Program-made: the position numbers and the translations under genes
Shown here: in pieces, positions 1 to 9,100 of the stretch
Layout of the letters: the number at the start of each line of letters is the position of its first letter
Numbering within the stretch: the stretch's first letter is position 1
Origin: UBA6183 sp964603255
GTDB taxonomy: Bacteria; Bacteroidota; Bacteroidia; UKL13-3
DNA length: 37,173 bases
Assembly (NCBI GenBank): GCA_964603255.1
Contig: CAZRVA010000017.1
Location: 1 to 37,173 of the forward strand
Reading direction: 5' to 3'
The notes under the pieces: model-generated
Told to the model about the DNA's origin: nothing
Databases searched by the model: none
The model's input: the letters and a program-made list of their open reading frames with translations, nothing else

Positions 1-575
1 GTTTAGATATTAAACAACAATTTTTTAATGATGTTGCCGCAGTTAATGCTCCTGAAACCATTCTGGCTACCAACACATCAAGTATACCCGTAACACAAAT
101 TGCAGCTAAAGTACCTAACCCTAAACGGTTTTTGGGCATACACTTTTTTAATCCTGCTCCTATAATGAAATTGGTAGAAATTATTAGTGGTGTTGAAACC
201 GATGCTGCTATTGCCAACCAATGCAAACAATTGATTGAAGGTATGGGCAAAACTTGTGTAATGGCTGCTGATGCTCCCGGTTTTATTGTTAACCGTGTAG
301 CCCGCCATTATTATGTTGAGGGATTAAAAATTGCCGAAGAGCGTATTGCCGATTTTGAGACAATTGATGCTTTAATGGAAAGCAGCGGCTTTAAAATGGG
401 GCCGTTTAAATTAATGGATTTAATTGGGGTTGATACTAATTTCTCGGTTACAACGTCTATATATAACCTGTTTCATCAAGATGGAAAATTTAGGCCAAGC
501 CGAATTCAACAACAAAAAGTTGATGCCGGACATCATGGTCGTAAAACGGGTAAAGGCTTTTATAGTTATGAATAA
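1..575 (+). CDS. 3-hydroxyacyl-CoA (3-hydroxybutyryl-CoA) dehydrogenase, 5' end outside the window
   Basis: The frame is open from base 3 with no start in the window, so only the last 190 residues are seen. The enzyme family oxidises (S)-3-hydroxyacyl-CoA to 3-ketoacyl-CoA with NAD+, in fatty-acid beta-oxidation or butyrate-type metabolism, in the cytoplasm. The visible part starts in the NAD-binding domain (ATNTSSIPVTQIA) and carries the catalytic His of HFFNPAP and the Glu of MKLVEII. The C-terminal dimerisation domain follows, with PGFIVNRV, GPFKLMDLIGVD and the usual ending GRKTGKGFYSYE. The N-terminal Rossmann half lies upstream of base 1. The stop overlaps the start of the next gene by 8 bases, suggesting translational coupling. 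The family call is firm; the substrate (hbd or paaH type) cannot be decided from this part. Confidence 0.93.
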   Translation, partial: LDIKQQFFNDVAAVNAPETILATNTSSIPVTQIAAKVPNPKRFLGIHFFNPAPIMKLVEIISGVETDAAIANQCKQLIEGMGKTCVMAADAPGFIVNRVARHYYVEGLKIAEERIADFETIDALMESSGFKMGPFKLMDLIGVDTNFSVTTSIYNLFHQDGKFRPSRIQQQKVDAGHHGRKTGKGFYSYE

Positions 576-1029
576 AATATTAAGCGTTATAGCTTTGGTA
601 TTAATTACCACAGCTGGTTGCAAAGATGCAGCAACCAATACCAACCAAGATTTTTTTACGCCTGTTCAGGTGTATTTAAATATTAACTTAAGTTTGCCTT
701 CTTATGCACCACTAACCATACCACAAGGTTTTGTTTATGAGCCCGGAGGAAATAAAGGAATTATTATTTACCGCACCATTTATAATGAGTACGTAGCCTT
801 TGACAGAACTTGTCCAAACAACCCAACGCAGGCATGTAGCTACATTAGCATGGATAGTACAAGTGCTTTTTTCCGCTGTGGTCAGTTCGATCCATATTGG
901 AAAGGTTGCTGCAACAGTAAGTTCGATCCAGCTACTGGCACACCAATTGAAGGCGCTGCGAGGCGTCCGTTAAAACAATATTTAGTTAGGCAAGATGGTA
1001 ACGTTTTAATTGTTACCAATATTCAGTAA
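568..1029 (+). CDS. lipoprotein with degenerate Rieske-like domain
   Basis: A 153-residue protein starting at the ATG at 568, inside the end of the dehydrogenase gene. The frame is open further upstream, but this start gives a proper lipoprotein signal: MNKILSVIALVLITTAGC with a lipidated Cys at residue 18. The rest resembles a small Rieske-type beta fold: FDRTCPNN, then FRCGQFDPYWKGCCNSKFD and PATGTPIEGAARRPLKQY, the last part matching the usual Rieske loop and strand order. The His ligands of the CxH...CxxH cluster site are absent (CPN and CCNS instead), so a standard 2Fe-2S centre is unlikely; the remaining Cys residues may form disulfides. It probably faces the periplasm or sits on the outer membrane. 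Related Rieske-like lipoproteins are, from memory, widespread and uncharacterised in Bacteroidota. Function unknown. Confidence 0.8.
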   Translation: MNKILSVIALVLITTAGCKDAATNTNQDFFTPVQVYLNINLSLPSYAPLTIPQGFVYEPGGNKGIIIYRTIYNEYVAFDRTCPNNPTQACSYISMDSTSAFFRCGQFDPYWKGCCNSKFDPATGTPIEGAARRPLKQYLVRQDGNVLIVTNIQ

Positions 1030-1032
1030 TTA

Positions 1033-1794
1033 CTACTTTAACTTAACCCACACCGGGCAATGGTCAGAGTGCATTACATCAGGGTGTATACCTGCATCTA
1101 ACAAACGGTGTTCTAGGGTAGAAAAGGTCATGCAATAATCAATACGCCAACCTTTATTATTGGCACGTGCATTGGCACGGTAAGTCCACCAACTGTAGTT
1201 ATGTGGCGCTTTGTTAAAATGACGGAAACTATCTATAAATCCACCATCAATAAACTTACTTAACCATTCGCGTTCTTCAGGTAAAAATCCGCTGCTGTTT
1301 TTATTTCCAACCGGGTCGTGTATATCTATGGGTTGGTGACAAATATTGTAATCGCCACAAACCACCAAGTTAGGATGTTGCTCGGTTACTTTGTTAATGT
1401 GGTTATGAAAAAAATCTAACCATTGCATTTTATAATCTTGCCTTACATCGCCAGTTGTACCTGATGGTATGTAAACACTAATTACACTTACATCATCAAA
1501 ATCAACCTGAATAATACGGCCCTCAGCATCGTACTCATCATTGCCAAAACCGTAAGTTACGTTTTTAGGTTTATGCTTGGTAAAAATTGCAACGCCACTG
1601 TAACCCTTTTTTTGTGCGCTAAACCAATAGCTGTTGTAGCCAAGCAGTTCAAATGAACTTAAGTCAACCTGACTTTTTTCTGCTTTGGTTTCCTGAAAGC
1701 AGTATACATCTGCCTTACGGCTTTCCATCCAGTTTAATAACCCTTTGCCTATTGCAGCACGTATGCCATTAACATTGTATGATACGATATCCAT
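1033..1794 (-). CDS. xth: exodeoxyribonuclease III (Xth/ExoA family AP endonuclease)
   Basis: A 253-residue cytoplasmic DNA-repair nuclease, full length for the family (about 250-270). It cleaves at abasic sites and has 3'-5' exonuclease activity on duplex DNA. The metal and catalytic residues are in place: SYNVNGIR near the N terminus, Glu35 in FQET, the CGDYNICHQPIDI loop with its Asp-x-Asn pair, and the terminal SDHCPVWVKL with the Asp-His pair. The sequence around YSWWTYRANARANNKGWRIDY is the usual DNA-contact and Asp region. Its stop lies 3 bases from the stop of the convergent lipoprotein gene, leaving no room for a separate terminator. It is divergent from the SET gene across about 127 bases. 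Assignment is very secure; xth versus exoA naming is a convention. Confidence 0.96.
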   Translation of the reverse strand: MDIVSYNVNGIRAAIGKGLLNWMESRKADVYCFQETKAEKSQVDLSSFELLGYNSYWFSAQKKGYSGVAIFTKHKPKNVTYGFGNDEYDAEGRIIQVDFDDVSVISVYIPSGTTGDVRQDYKMQWLDFFHNHINKVTEQHPNLVVCGDYNICHQPIDIHDPVGNKNSSGFLPEEREWLSKFIDGGFIDSFRHFNKAPHNYSWWTYRANARANNKGWRIDYCMTFSTLEHRLLDAGIHPDVMHSDHCPVWVKLK

Positions 1795-1921
1795 TTTGGT
1801 TTTGTTTGATGTGGTAAAACAAATAAAGTTTAGGCTGAAGTAAAAGTGATAACTATCAACATTTTTGGGTTAAAATAATTCGCGTAGATTGTTGGTAAAT
1901 AATGCATCTTCGTGGCCGTTT

Positions 1922-2323
1922 ATGTTATACGTTAAAAAATCAACCATTCCCAAAGCAGGCAAAGGATTATTTGTTGCTAGAGATTTTAAAAAAGGCGAAA
2001 TTATTACCGAATATGAAGGTGAGCGTTTAACCTGGAAACAATGCCAGGAACGTAATGAGCAGAAAAAAGGGAAAGAGAAAGGTGCGTACTATTTTCACAT
2101 CAACGATAAAAATTGTATTGATGCAGAATATTGCTTATGGGCTTTAGGTCGCTACGCAAATGATGCCGCAGGTATAGGTAGAGTTAAAGGTTTGCGTAAC
2201 AATGCTCATTATAAAGTATCAAAAGGCAGGGCTTTTATTGTGGCTTCACGTAACATAAAAGCTGGAAGCGAAATATTGGTATCCTACGGCAAAGCATACT
2301 GGGATGCTATGTTGGGTGATTAG
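1922..2323 (+). CDS. small SET-domain protein (putative protein-lysine methyltransferase)
   Basis: A 133-residue protein that is almost entirely one SET domain. The frame is open back to a TTG at 1889, but the ATG at 1922 puts the SET core at the N terminus as in stand-alone bacterial members. Seen motifs: IPKAGKGLFVARDFKKGEIITEYEG (SET-N), RYANDAAG followed by LRNNAH (the equivalent of the RFxNHSCxPN region, pseudoknot side), and IKAGSEILVSYGKAYW (SET-C with the catalytic Tyr). Such domains transfer methyl groups from S-adenosylmethionine to lysine side chains; bacterial targets are mostly unknown. The 3' end overlaps the convergent DUF5686 gene by 4 bases. No histone gene is in the window, so the substrate is open. 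Confidence 0.88.
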   Translation: MLYVKKSTIPKAGKGLFVARDFKKGEIITEYEGERLTWKQCQERNEQKKGKEKGAYYFHINDKNCIDAEYCLWALGRYANDAAGIGRVKGLRNNAHYKVSKGRAFIVASRNIKAGSEILVSYGKAYWDAMLGD

Positions 2324-4848
2324 AAATTAAACACCAAACCAACGTTTACGCCCCATTTACGTACATTAGTATTATTAAGATACGTTAGTCTGTGTACCAT
2401 ACCCAAGGTAACAAACCTAAATAAGTTTTCTATTCCGTAACCCACTTCAGCATACGGCATGTTGTTTTTAAACTCATTAATAGGTAAATAATTTACACCA
2501 TAACCATTTGATGCTGGTAGGATGTTTTTGTTGGCTTCACTTAAATGCCCATATGCACCTTTAACCAGAGCATAGTTACGTAGTTTCCATTTTTTTAGAA
2601 CAGGCACACGGTTAAAAAACAAACCTTCAAAATGTTGTACGTACCAAAAATGAACATACTCATCAGCCACAAACTCGTACAAGTTCATTAAGTTAAAATT
2701 GTTGTCGGCAGCAATAATGGTGGTATTTCCGCGCATAACCTCAAGCAATGGGTATGGCAATCTACCAAAAACTTTTCCGGCTGTAATGCTAAAATCAGCG
2801 TTACCAAAAACACCTGTTGTAATGTGTTGGTTTAAGTTTAACTGTATCTTATCAAAGTTAAAATTACCATCTGCTACGCCTTTAAATCCACGTGTGTACG
2901 ATAGTGTGGTTACAGGTGCCTGAGCCAACTTAACACGTATGCGGTAATTGCCTTTACTCATCAACACCTCTTTGTAAGCAAATCTAAAATCAATAGTAGC
3001 TGCGGTGTAGGTAAACGTTTCGCTGATGTTTCCGTTACTTGCAGGTTTATTCTCGTCTAATAAATAGCCAAATTTAAAATCGCCCAACGGTTTAAAATAC
3101 GTGTTTTGCGCACTTACCCTAACTGTAAAATCACGATTAAGTTGTTTGATAAAAACCATGCGGTAATCAACCGTTCTGTTAATTCTAGACATGGGCGAAA
3201 CCATGTTTAATGCACCAAAAACCGGATTATTTCCTGCACCAAAACTAATAAGTGGTGCTGATGAAGGATCGGTAACTCCTAAAATATCGTTATCGTTTTT
3301 GTAGTGTAAACCAATGGTCGACCATTTTTTGTGTGATAATATCTTTTCAACACCTAAACCATATTTCCATTCTTTATCTTCAAAACCATAAGCTACGTAA
3401 CCTCTGTAATACCAATTGCGCGAAAAAAACTGGTTGGTTTTAAAACCAACACGTGTTCTAAATCCTTCTACTCGGTTGTAATTTAATAAGTAACCATAAG
3501 GTCCAAAATCTACCTTAGGTGTGCGGTAATATCCTTCGGTAATTAACTGTATAATTTCGGTGTAAGTTCTTACTACGGGCAAGTTTTTCACCGAGTCAAT
3601 CATGTTATACATTTGTTGTTCGGTTGCGCTAAACTTTTCTGGTCTGTTGGCATTCCAATATCCGGTGTCTTTAGTAATGTTTTCGTATTGCCTTTCTACG
3701 GCTACATCAAAAAATGCATCAGCTTTGGGTTGATTAACAACAATATTTGTATTTGCACGATACATTTTTGCAACAAAACCGCTGGTGTTTTCTGTAATGC
3801 GTGAAAGTTCAACAATAGCACGGGTTTTAGTAGGTATCCATTGGCCGGTTGATGTGGGCAATTGCTCTTGTTGAATTTTTAAACGCTCAATAAAATTAAG
3901 GTTTGCATTAGATGATATTTCAGCTACTATTCTTCTTATGGCAAAAGTAGAATCGGCAATCCACATGGTACCCAAAAATCCTAAGTCAGATTCACGCTTT
4001 AGTTGAAGTTTTATCTCGTAGCATTTTACACCATCAATTTCAACAGAATCACGCAAGGTGTAGTAATAATAGTTATGGCTATTGGTTGATATGGGTGATA
4101 CAAAATCTTTACCTAAAAAACGCATCCAGTTTTCATTAAAGTTAAACTGAAGTAAGCTGGTTCCAAGCATATCTACAATGTAACTTCCTTCGTTTACTCC
4201 AAAACCCATAATGTTATTGGCCATCAATACCTCTTTGCTTTTAGAAGGGTTTGCGTTGTAGTAATATTTTGATTGTGTTTCACTAATAAAAATTGGAAGA
4301 ATAGAAATACCATCTTCATTTTTCATCTGATTGGTGGTGTCAAACAATTGCTTAAGTGGTTGAAGCAACTTGTTGTTTTTCATTTTCTCCGAAATGTTAT
4401 TCATAGCCACATCGGTTTTGTTGTAACAATCGTACTCGTAACTTTTTAATAAACTAAAGTCGTTTACTTTTCTGTTGGCAACCGCTTGGTTTATAATACG
4501 TATAGCAGGATTTACTTTAACTCTTATCACAGCTTCTTGCATCAATTGTACATTCTCTTCCATTTGTATCACAATGCGCTGTGTTTGGTCGGGTTTAATT
4601 TTAATTACAACAGGTTTATAGCCCATAAATGTTGCAATAACAGAGTCAACAGGCTTGGAGGTTTTAAGCGTGAAGTTTCCTTCAAAGTCTGTGGTTGTGC
4701 CAATGGTTGTACCTTTAAAGGCAACGCTAACAAATGGCATAGCCTCGTTTTTGCCTTTTTCAAAAACACTACCGGTAACTACAGTTTGGGCCTTTGCCGC
4801 AAAAGTTATTAGTAAAAGAAATAGGTTTATGGTATACGCTTTAAACAT
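2320..4848 (-). CDS. CarboxypepD_reg-like / DUF5686 outer-membrane protein
   Basis: An 842-residue exported protein. Residues 1-20 are a signal peptide ending AKA before QTVVTG. Residues about 22-110 form a carboxypeptidase-regulatory-like beta sandwich (GSVFEKGKNEAMPFVSVAFKG, then TTDFEGNFTL), the domain often placed before TonB-dependent and other outer-membrane proteins in Bacteroidota. The rest matches the DUF5686 family: a periplasmic-looking part (YEYDCYNKTDV, then a SPISTNSHNYYYYTLRDS region) and many alternating aromatic strands up to a terminal GVNVGLVFNF. Ending in Phe is typical of outer-membrane beta-barrels. The start codon shares its A with the stop of the upstream cyclophilin gene (TAATG), so the two are translationally coupled. 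Function is unknown; a surface or envelope role is inferred from the architecture. Confidence 0.9.
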   Translation of the reverse strand: MFKAYTINLFLLLITFAAKAQTVVTGSVFEKGKNEAMPFVSVAFKGTTIGTTTDFEGNFTLKTSKPVDSVIATFMGYKPVVIKIKPDQTQRIVIQMEENVQLMQEAVIRVKVNPAIRIINQAVANRKVNDFSLLKSYEYDCYNKTDVAMNNISEKMKNNKLLQPLKQLFDTTNQMKNEDGISILPIFISETQSKYYYNANPSKSKEVLMANNIMGFGVNEGSYIVDMLGTSLLQFNFNENWMRFLGKDFVSPISTNSHNYYYYTLRDSVEIDGVKCYEIKLQLKRESDLGFLGTMWIADSTFAIRRIVAEISSNANLNFIERLKIQQEQLPTSTGQWIPTKTRAIVELSRITENTSGFVAKMYRANTNIVVNQPKADAFFDVAVERQYENITKDTGYWNANRPEKFSATEQQMYNMIDSVKNLPVVRTYTEIIQLITEGYYRTPKVDFGPYGYLLNYNRVEGFRTRVGFKTNQFFSRNWYYRGYVAYGFEDKEWKYGLGVEKILSHKKWSTIGLHYKNDNDILGVTDPSSAPLISFGAGNNPVFGALNMVSPMSRINRTVDYRMVFIKQLNRDFTVRVSAQNTYFKPLGDFKFGYLLDENKPASNGNISETFTYTAATIDFRFAYKEVLMSKGNYRIRVKLAQAPVTTLSYTRGFKGVADGNFNFDKIQLNLNQHITTGVFGNADFSITAGKVFGRLPYPLLEVMRGNTTIIAADNNFNLMNLYEFVADEYVHFWYVQHFEGLFFNRVPVLKKWKLRNYALVKGAYGHLSEANKNILPASNGYGVNYLPINEFKNNMPYAEVGYGIENLFRFVTLGMVHRLTYLNNTNVRKWGVNVGLVFNF

Positions 4849-5675
4849 TAATTTTTCACTTCTCTAATTTTCATTCTAATGTCTTTAAGCGGACGTTTAT
4901 TTTTTCCGGTGGGTTGATTGCAGATAGAATCAATAATATGCAATCCTGAAACAACTTCTCCAAATACAGTGTAGCCACTATCAAGTGGTGGAATACCGCC
5001 AATGGTGTTGTAGGTTTTTATTTGCTCTGTTGTAAATTTAAATTCGCCACGCATCGCAAAAATTGAATCTGCCATACTCTGAAAGGTTTTAGTATAAGCT
5101 TTTAATCCATCTTTATCGCCACGCATACCAAAATCTGCAATTCTTTTTTGGGTTGAATCAGCATACATCAAACTGTAAAAAATGTTGGTCCTAATCATTT
5201 GATTTTTGTAACCCTCCATTTTTTGAATATCTTTTATGTTGTAGTTGGTACCTCTAACCAAAAAGAATTGTGTTGGGTGCGATGCAAATTCCGGATTAAT
5301 ATCGCGTGCAGCCGATATAGCACCGTATTTGTGGAAACGATTTGGCCTAAACTCAGCAGGAATTCTGTAACCAAAATCACTATCGCCTATCACACTGTCT
5401 TCTGTAGCATATTTCGACTTTATATCACCACCTTGTGCTGTTCCTTCGGGTGTAACCATATGAAATGTAAGGCTATCATAGAATCCGGCACGTACCCATT
5501 TTAAAAAGTTATCGCGATGTAATGGGGTATCATCATACAAAAGCACTTTCATTACACCAAATCGGGTAATAATTTCAACATACTTTGGTTTAGGCTCTTG
5601 GTGTATTTTGAAAGTTGCCGAAACCCCAATCAAAACAATTGCAATTAAACCTACAAAAAATGCGCCTTTTCTCAT
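4848..5675 (-). CDS. membrane-anchored cyclophilin-type peptidyl-prolyl isomerase
   Basis: A 275-residue protein with an N-terminal hydrophobic anchor or signal (residues 5-21) followed by a cyclophilin domain: YVEIITRFGVMKVLLYDDTP, NFLKWVRAGFYDSLTFH, AQGGD, and HPTQFFLVRG. Before the last strands (DSGYTVFGEVVSGLHIIDSI) there is an insertion of about 60 mostly helical residues, longer than in cyclophilin A. The residue that should be the catalytic Arg (FHR in CypA) is Met73 (FHM), so isomerase activity may be weak or lost. It is expected to act in the periplasm, perhaps on the DUF5686 outer-membrane protein encoded next with a TAATG stop/start overlap. The ATG at 5675 is supported by a clear Shine-Dalgarno sequence just upstream. 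Confidence 0.91.
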   Translation of the reverse strand: MRKGAFFVGLIAIVLIGVSATFKIHQEPKPKYVEIITRFGVMKVLLYDDTPLHRDNFLKWVRAGFYDSLTFHMVTPEGTAQGGDIKSKYATEDSVIGDSDFGYRIPAEFRPNRFHKYGAISAARDINPEFASHPTQFFLVRGTNYNIKDIQKMEGYKNQMIRTNIFYSLMYADSTQKRIADFGMRGDKDGLKAYTKTFQSMADSIFAMRGEFKFTTEQIKTYNTIGGIPPLDSGYTVFGEVVSGLHIIDSICNQPTGKNKRPLKDIRMKIREVKN

Positions 5676-5680
5676 GTTTT

Positions 5681-5689
5681 CTCTCTCCT
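5681..5689 (-). promoter_or_regulatory. strong Shine-Dalgarno of the cyclophilin gene
   Basis: On the minus strand AGGAGAGAG lies five bases before the ATG at 5675. This is one of the few strong ribosome-binding sites in the window, since Bacteroidota genes commonly lack one. It fixes the start of the cyclophilin gene. Confidence 0.7.
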
Positions 5690-5726
5690 AACAATTTAGC
5701 TAAAATAAATATTACGTCACACAAAT

Positions 5727-6092
5727 TCAATCTTCGTACAATTCGTTTTCATCAAAATAAGCTACTACCAATTTGCGCAATAACATTTCCTGACTCATTA
5801 AATCGGTAAAAGGTGGCTTTTTTACTAAATCGTAGTGGGGCCAACCATCTTCATCGGTATGGGTAAATTTGTAATAACCCTCATAACTTAGCAGTTTACA
5901 AGTGGCTACGTGAAATAAATTCATTTTATCATCTTTACCCAAGACACTTGAAGTGCCCATCTCCCTCATACCAATTAAAAATAAAAGTCCATTCATGTCG
6001 GGCTTTTTTCCGAATTGTTTTTTCAACTGAAACACAATTTTATACCACTTCATTTTGGTGGCCTCATCTAATTCAAACTTCACTTCATTCAT
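5727..6092 (-). CDS. small conserved protein of unknown function
   Basis: A 121-residue soluble protein from the ATG at 6092; the frame extends four codons further to a TTG at 6104, a less likely start. No signal peptide or membrane segment. It contains a predicted helical core with KPDMNGLLFLIGMREMG, HVATCKLLSYEGYY and DEDGWPHYDLVKK, a pattern I associate from memory with a widespread small Bacteroidota family without known role; no catalytic motif is visible. It is the first gene of a likely operon with the cyclophilin (51-base gap) and DUF5686 genes. A TTAATTTG at 6102-6109 on the minus strand, followed by GCAGCC, resembles the phylum's -7 element. Function not assignable. Confidence 0.75.
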   Translation of the reverse strand: MNEVKFELDEATKMKWYKIVFQLKKQFGKKPDMNGLLFLIGMREMGTSSVLGKDDKMNLFHVATCKLLSYEGYYKFTHTDEDGWPHYDLVKKPPFTDLMSQEMLLRKLVVAYFDENELYED

Positions 6093-6166
6093 ATTGGCTG
6101 CCAAATTAATAATTTAATGTGGTGGGTTAAGGGGTTTCAGTAAAAATTATATACTTTTATCATTCT

Positions 6167-9100
6167 ATGATGAAACAAATTTGCTTTACGTTGCTTTTGC
6201 TTATTAACTGTTTTGCAATTACAGCACAAGTGGCTGATAACTTTACAGATGGAAATTTCACCCAAAACCCAACTTGGATGGGCGATGATTCTATTTTCCA
6301 AATTACTTCAGGTCAACTTAGGCTGAAAGGAACTGTTGCCGGAGATGCGCATTTATCAACCTATCATAACCAAACAGATAGCGTTACTTGGCAGTTTTTT
6401 ACGCGTTTTGCTTTGAGTCCCAGTACACAAAATTTTTCCCGCTTTTATGTATTGAGTGATACCTCAAATTTAGAAGGTCCGCTAAATGGCTATTATGTGC
6501 AATTGGGTGGTGTAACAGGAAATACCGATAGCATTACATTTTACCGTCAAACCGGAAATGTTAGAACCCAATTAATAGCAGGACGACCAGGCACAGTAAG
6601 TAAAACAAATAACCTGGTACGTATAAAAGTATTTCGCGATGACTTGGGTAATTGGCAACTTTTTAGTGATACTGCTGGCGGTACAAATTTTATTTTAGAA
6701 GGAACAGCTTTTGATAACACACACACCAACTGCAAATATTTGGGTTGGTGGATGAGGTACACTGCGGGCAATAATCAAAATTTTTATTTGGATGATGTAA
6801 GTGCAAGTGAGCCAGTTTACGATACCATTCCTCCAAAAATAGATAGCATAACTGTACAAGGCAATAACAGTATTTTAGTATACTTTAACGAGGCTGTTGA
6901 TAGCACTTTGGCTACTCAAACCAATAATTATTTATTGCAACCAGGTAATACAAATCCAACACAAATACAGCGTGTAAGCGCAAGAGTTGTGCAGATAATT
7001 TTTTTGCAAGCCTTTGCTTCCAAACAAAATTATGTGTTAAACGTAAGTGGCGTTAAAGATGTGGCAGGTAACACAATGGTGTTATCTTCTTCACCATTTT
7101 TCTTTTATGTACCGCAAGTGCATGATGTATTAATCAGTGAGTTTTTTCCAGATCCCTCACCACCAATGTCGTTGCCCGAGCAAGAGTTTATAGAGCTTTA
7201 CAACAACTCGGGTGTAGCGGTAAATTTAAAAGGATTTACAATAAGTGATGGATCAAGCACTGCTACTTTACCCGATTATATTTTAGGCGTTGATAGTTTT
7301 GTAGCTGTATGTGCAACAGCAAATGTTCCTTTATTTAGTGCTTATGGAAGAACTATTGGTGTGAGTAATTTTCCATCGTTAAACAATAGCAGCGATAATA
7401 TTATTTTAAAAGATAATAATGCGCAAAGCATTCATCAATTAAGTTACGATTTAAGTTGGTACGAAGATGCCATAAAAGATGATGGGGGCTGGACAATTGA
7501 GCTTAAAAGCCCAAAGCAATTGTGTAAAGGAAAACAAAATTATACCGCATCTGTATCAACTACAGGCGGTACTCCGGGTAGCATAAATGCTGTTTGGAAT
7601 AACTTGCCGGATATGCTGCCACCAAGCATTAACACTTTTACTTTGGTTGATGCTCAAACCATTCTCATACATTTTACCGAAGCATTGGATACTACATCTG
7701 TTGGTTTAATTGGTGTTGGATTTTCTCCTAACATCAACATAAATAATACACAAGTTTTGGGTTTAGATACATTGCTCATCACTACACAAAATGCTTTTAC
7801 CAATAAAACACAATACACGGTAAACCTCACCAATATTATGGATTGCAGCGGTAACGATACATCATTACAATTTGTGTTTAATTACGTAGTACCCGATACC
7901 GCACAAAATTATGATGTGCTGATTACCGAAATTATGGCCGATCCTGATCCGGTTAAGGGTTTACCAAATGCTGAGTATGTGGAGTTACACAACAGAAGTA
8001 ATAAAATCATCAACCTAAAAGATTGGGTTTTGGCAGATGGTTCAAGCAGGTCTATACTTCCTGATTACCTTTTGTTACCCGATAGTTTTATCACCATTAC
8101 TTCATCAAACCACGCTTTACCGTTCGATGCAAATGTGTTGCGCGTTTCGAGTTTTCCATCTTTAGGTAATGATACTGATGCCTTAACCTTATCTAACAAT
8201 TTAGGACAGGTTATTCATCATGTAAACTATACATCGGCTTGGTTTACCGATGCGTTAAAGCGCAATGGTGGCTGGAGTTTAGAAATGGTTGATGTAAATA
8301 ATCCGTGTGGATTAAATAATTGGAAAGCAAGCACAAATTCGCTTGGTGGTACACCATCAAAACAAAATAGTGTAAAAGGATTAAACCGGGATAATCAACC
8401 ACCAAAATTAATACGCGCTTACGCACGCGATGAAAAACGTGTGGAATTATTTTTTGATGAAGCCATGGATTCCACCTCTTTTTTAAACACAAGATTTGTA
8501 GTTAATAATCTTTTTTCTCCTTCTGCTATAACAGGTGTAGCGCCTTTGTACAACAGCACTATTTTACAATTTGAGGATGCTTTATTGCGTGATGAAGTTT
8601 ATCAATTGGTGGTAGATAGTATCAAAGATTGTGCGGGAAATAGCATACAAGATTTTAAAAGTATTGATGTTGGATTGCCTTATTTGGCAGATAGCAATCA
8701 GCTTTTTATTAATGAAGTATTATTTAATCCGCGCAGTGGTGGCGTTGATTTTATCGAGCTTTACAACAACAGTAATAAGCTGATAGATGTGAAAGATTTA
8801 CTGCTGGCTAAACGCGATGGTGATGGAAACATAGATCAAATTGAAAATATTGCACTGAATGGATTCACCATCAAACCCAAAGCACATGTGGTAATTTCGT
8901 CTTCACCAGAAATGGTTCTACAGCAATATTATTGCATGTATCCCGAACAAATGATAAAAGCAAACACACCAAGTATGAATGATGATGCAGGGAATATTAT
9001 TTTAATGAATTCACAAGGTGTGGTTTTGGATGAGTTGGTTTACGATGACAAGATGCATGTGCCTTTATTAGATGATAAAGATGGGGTGAGTTTGGAACGA

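Noticed and set aside
4486..4867. Overlapping plus-strand frames opposite the DUF5686 start
   Set aside because: Antisense to a conserved exported protein with a signal peptide; the translations are low-complexity and lack motifs.
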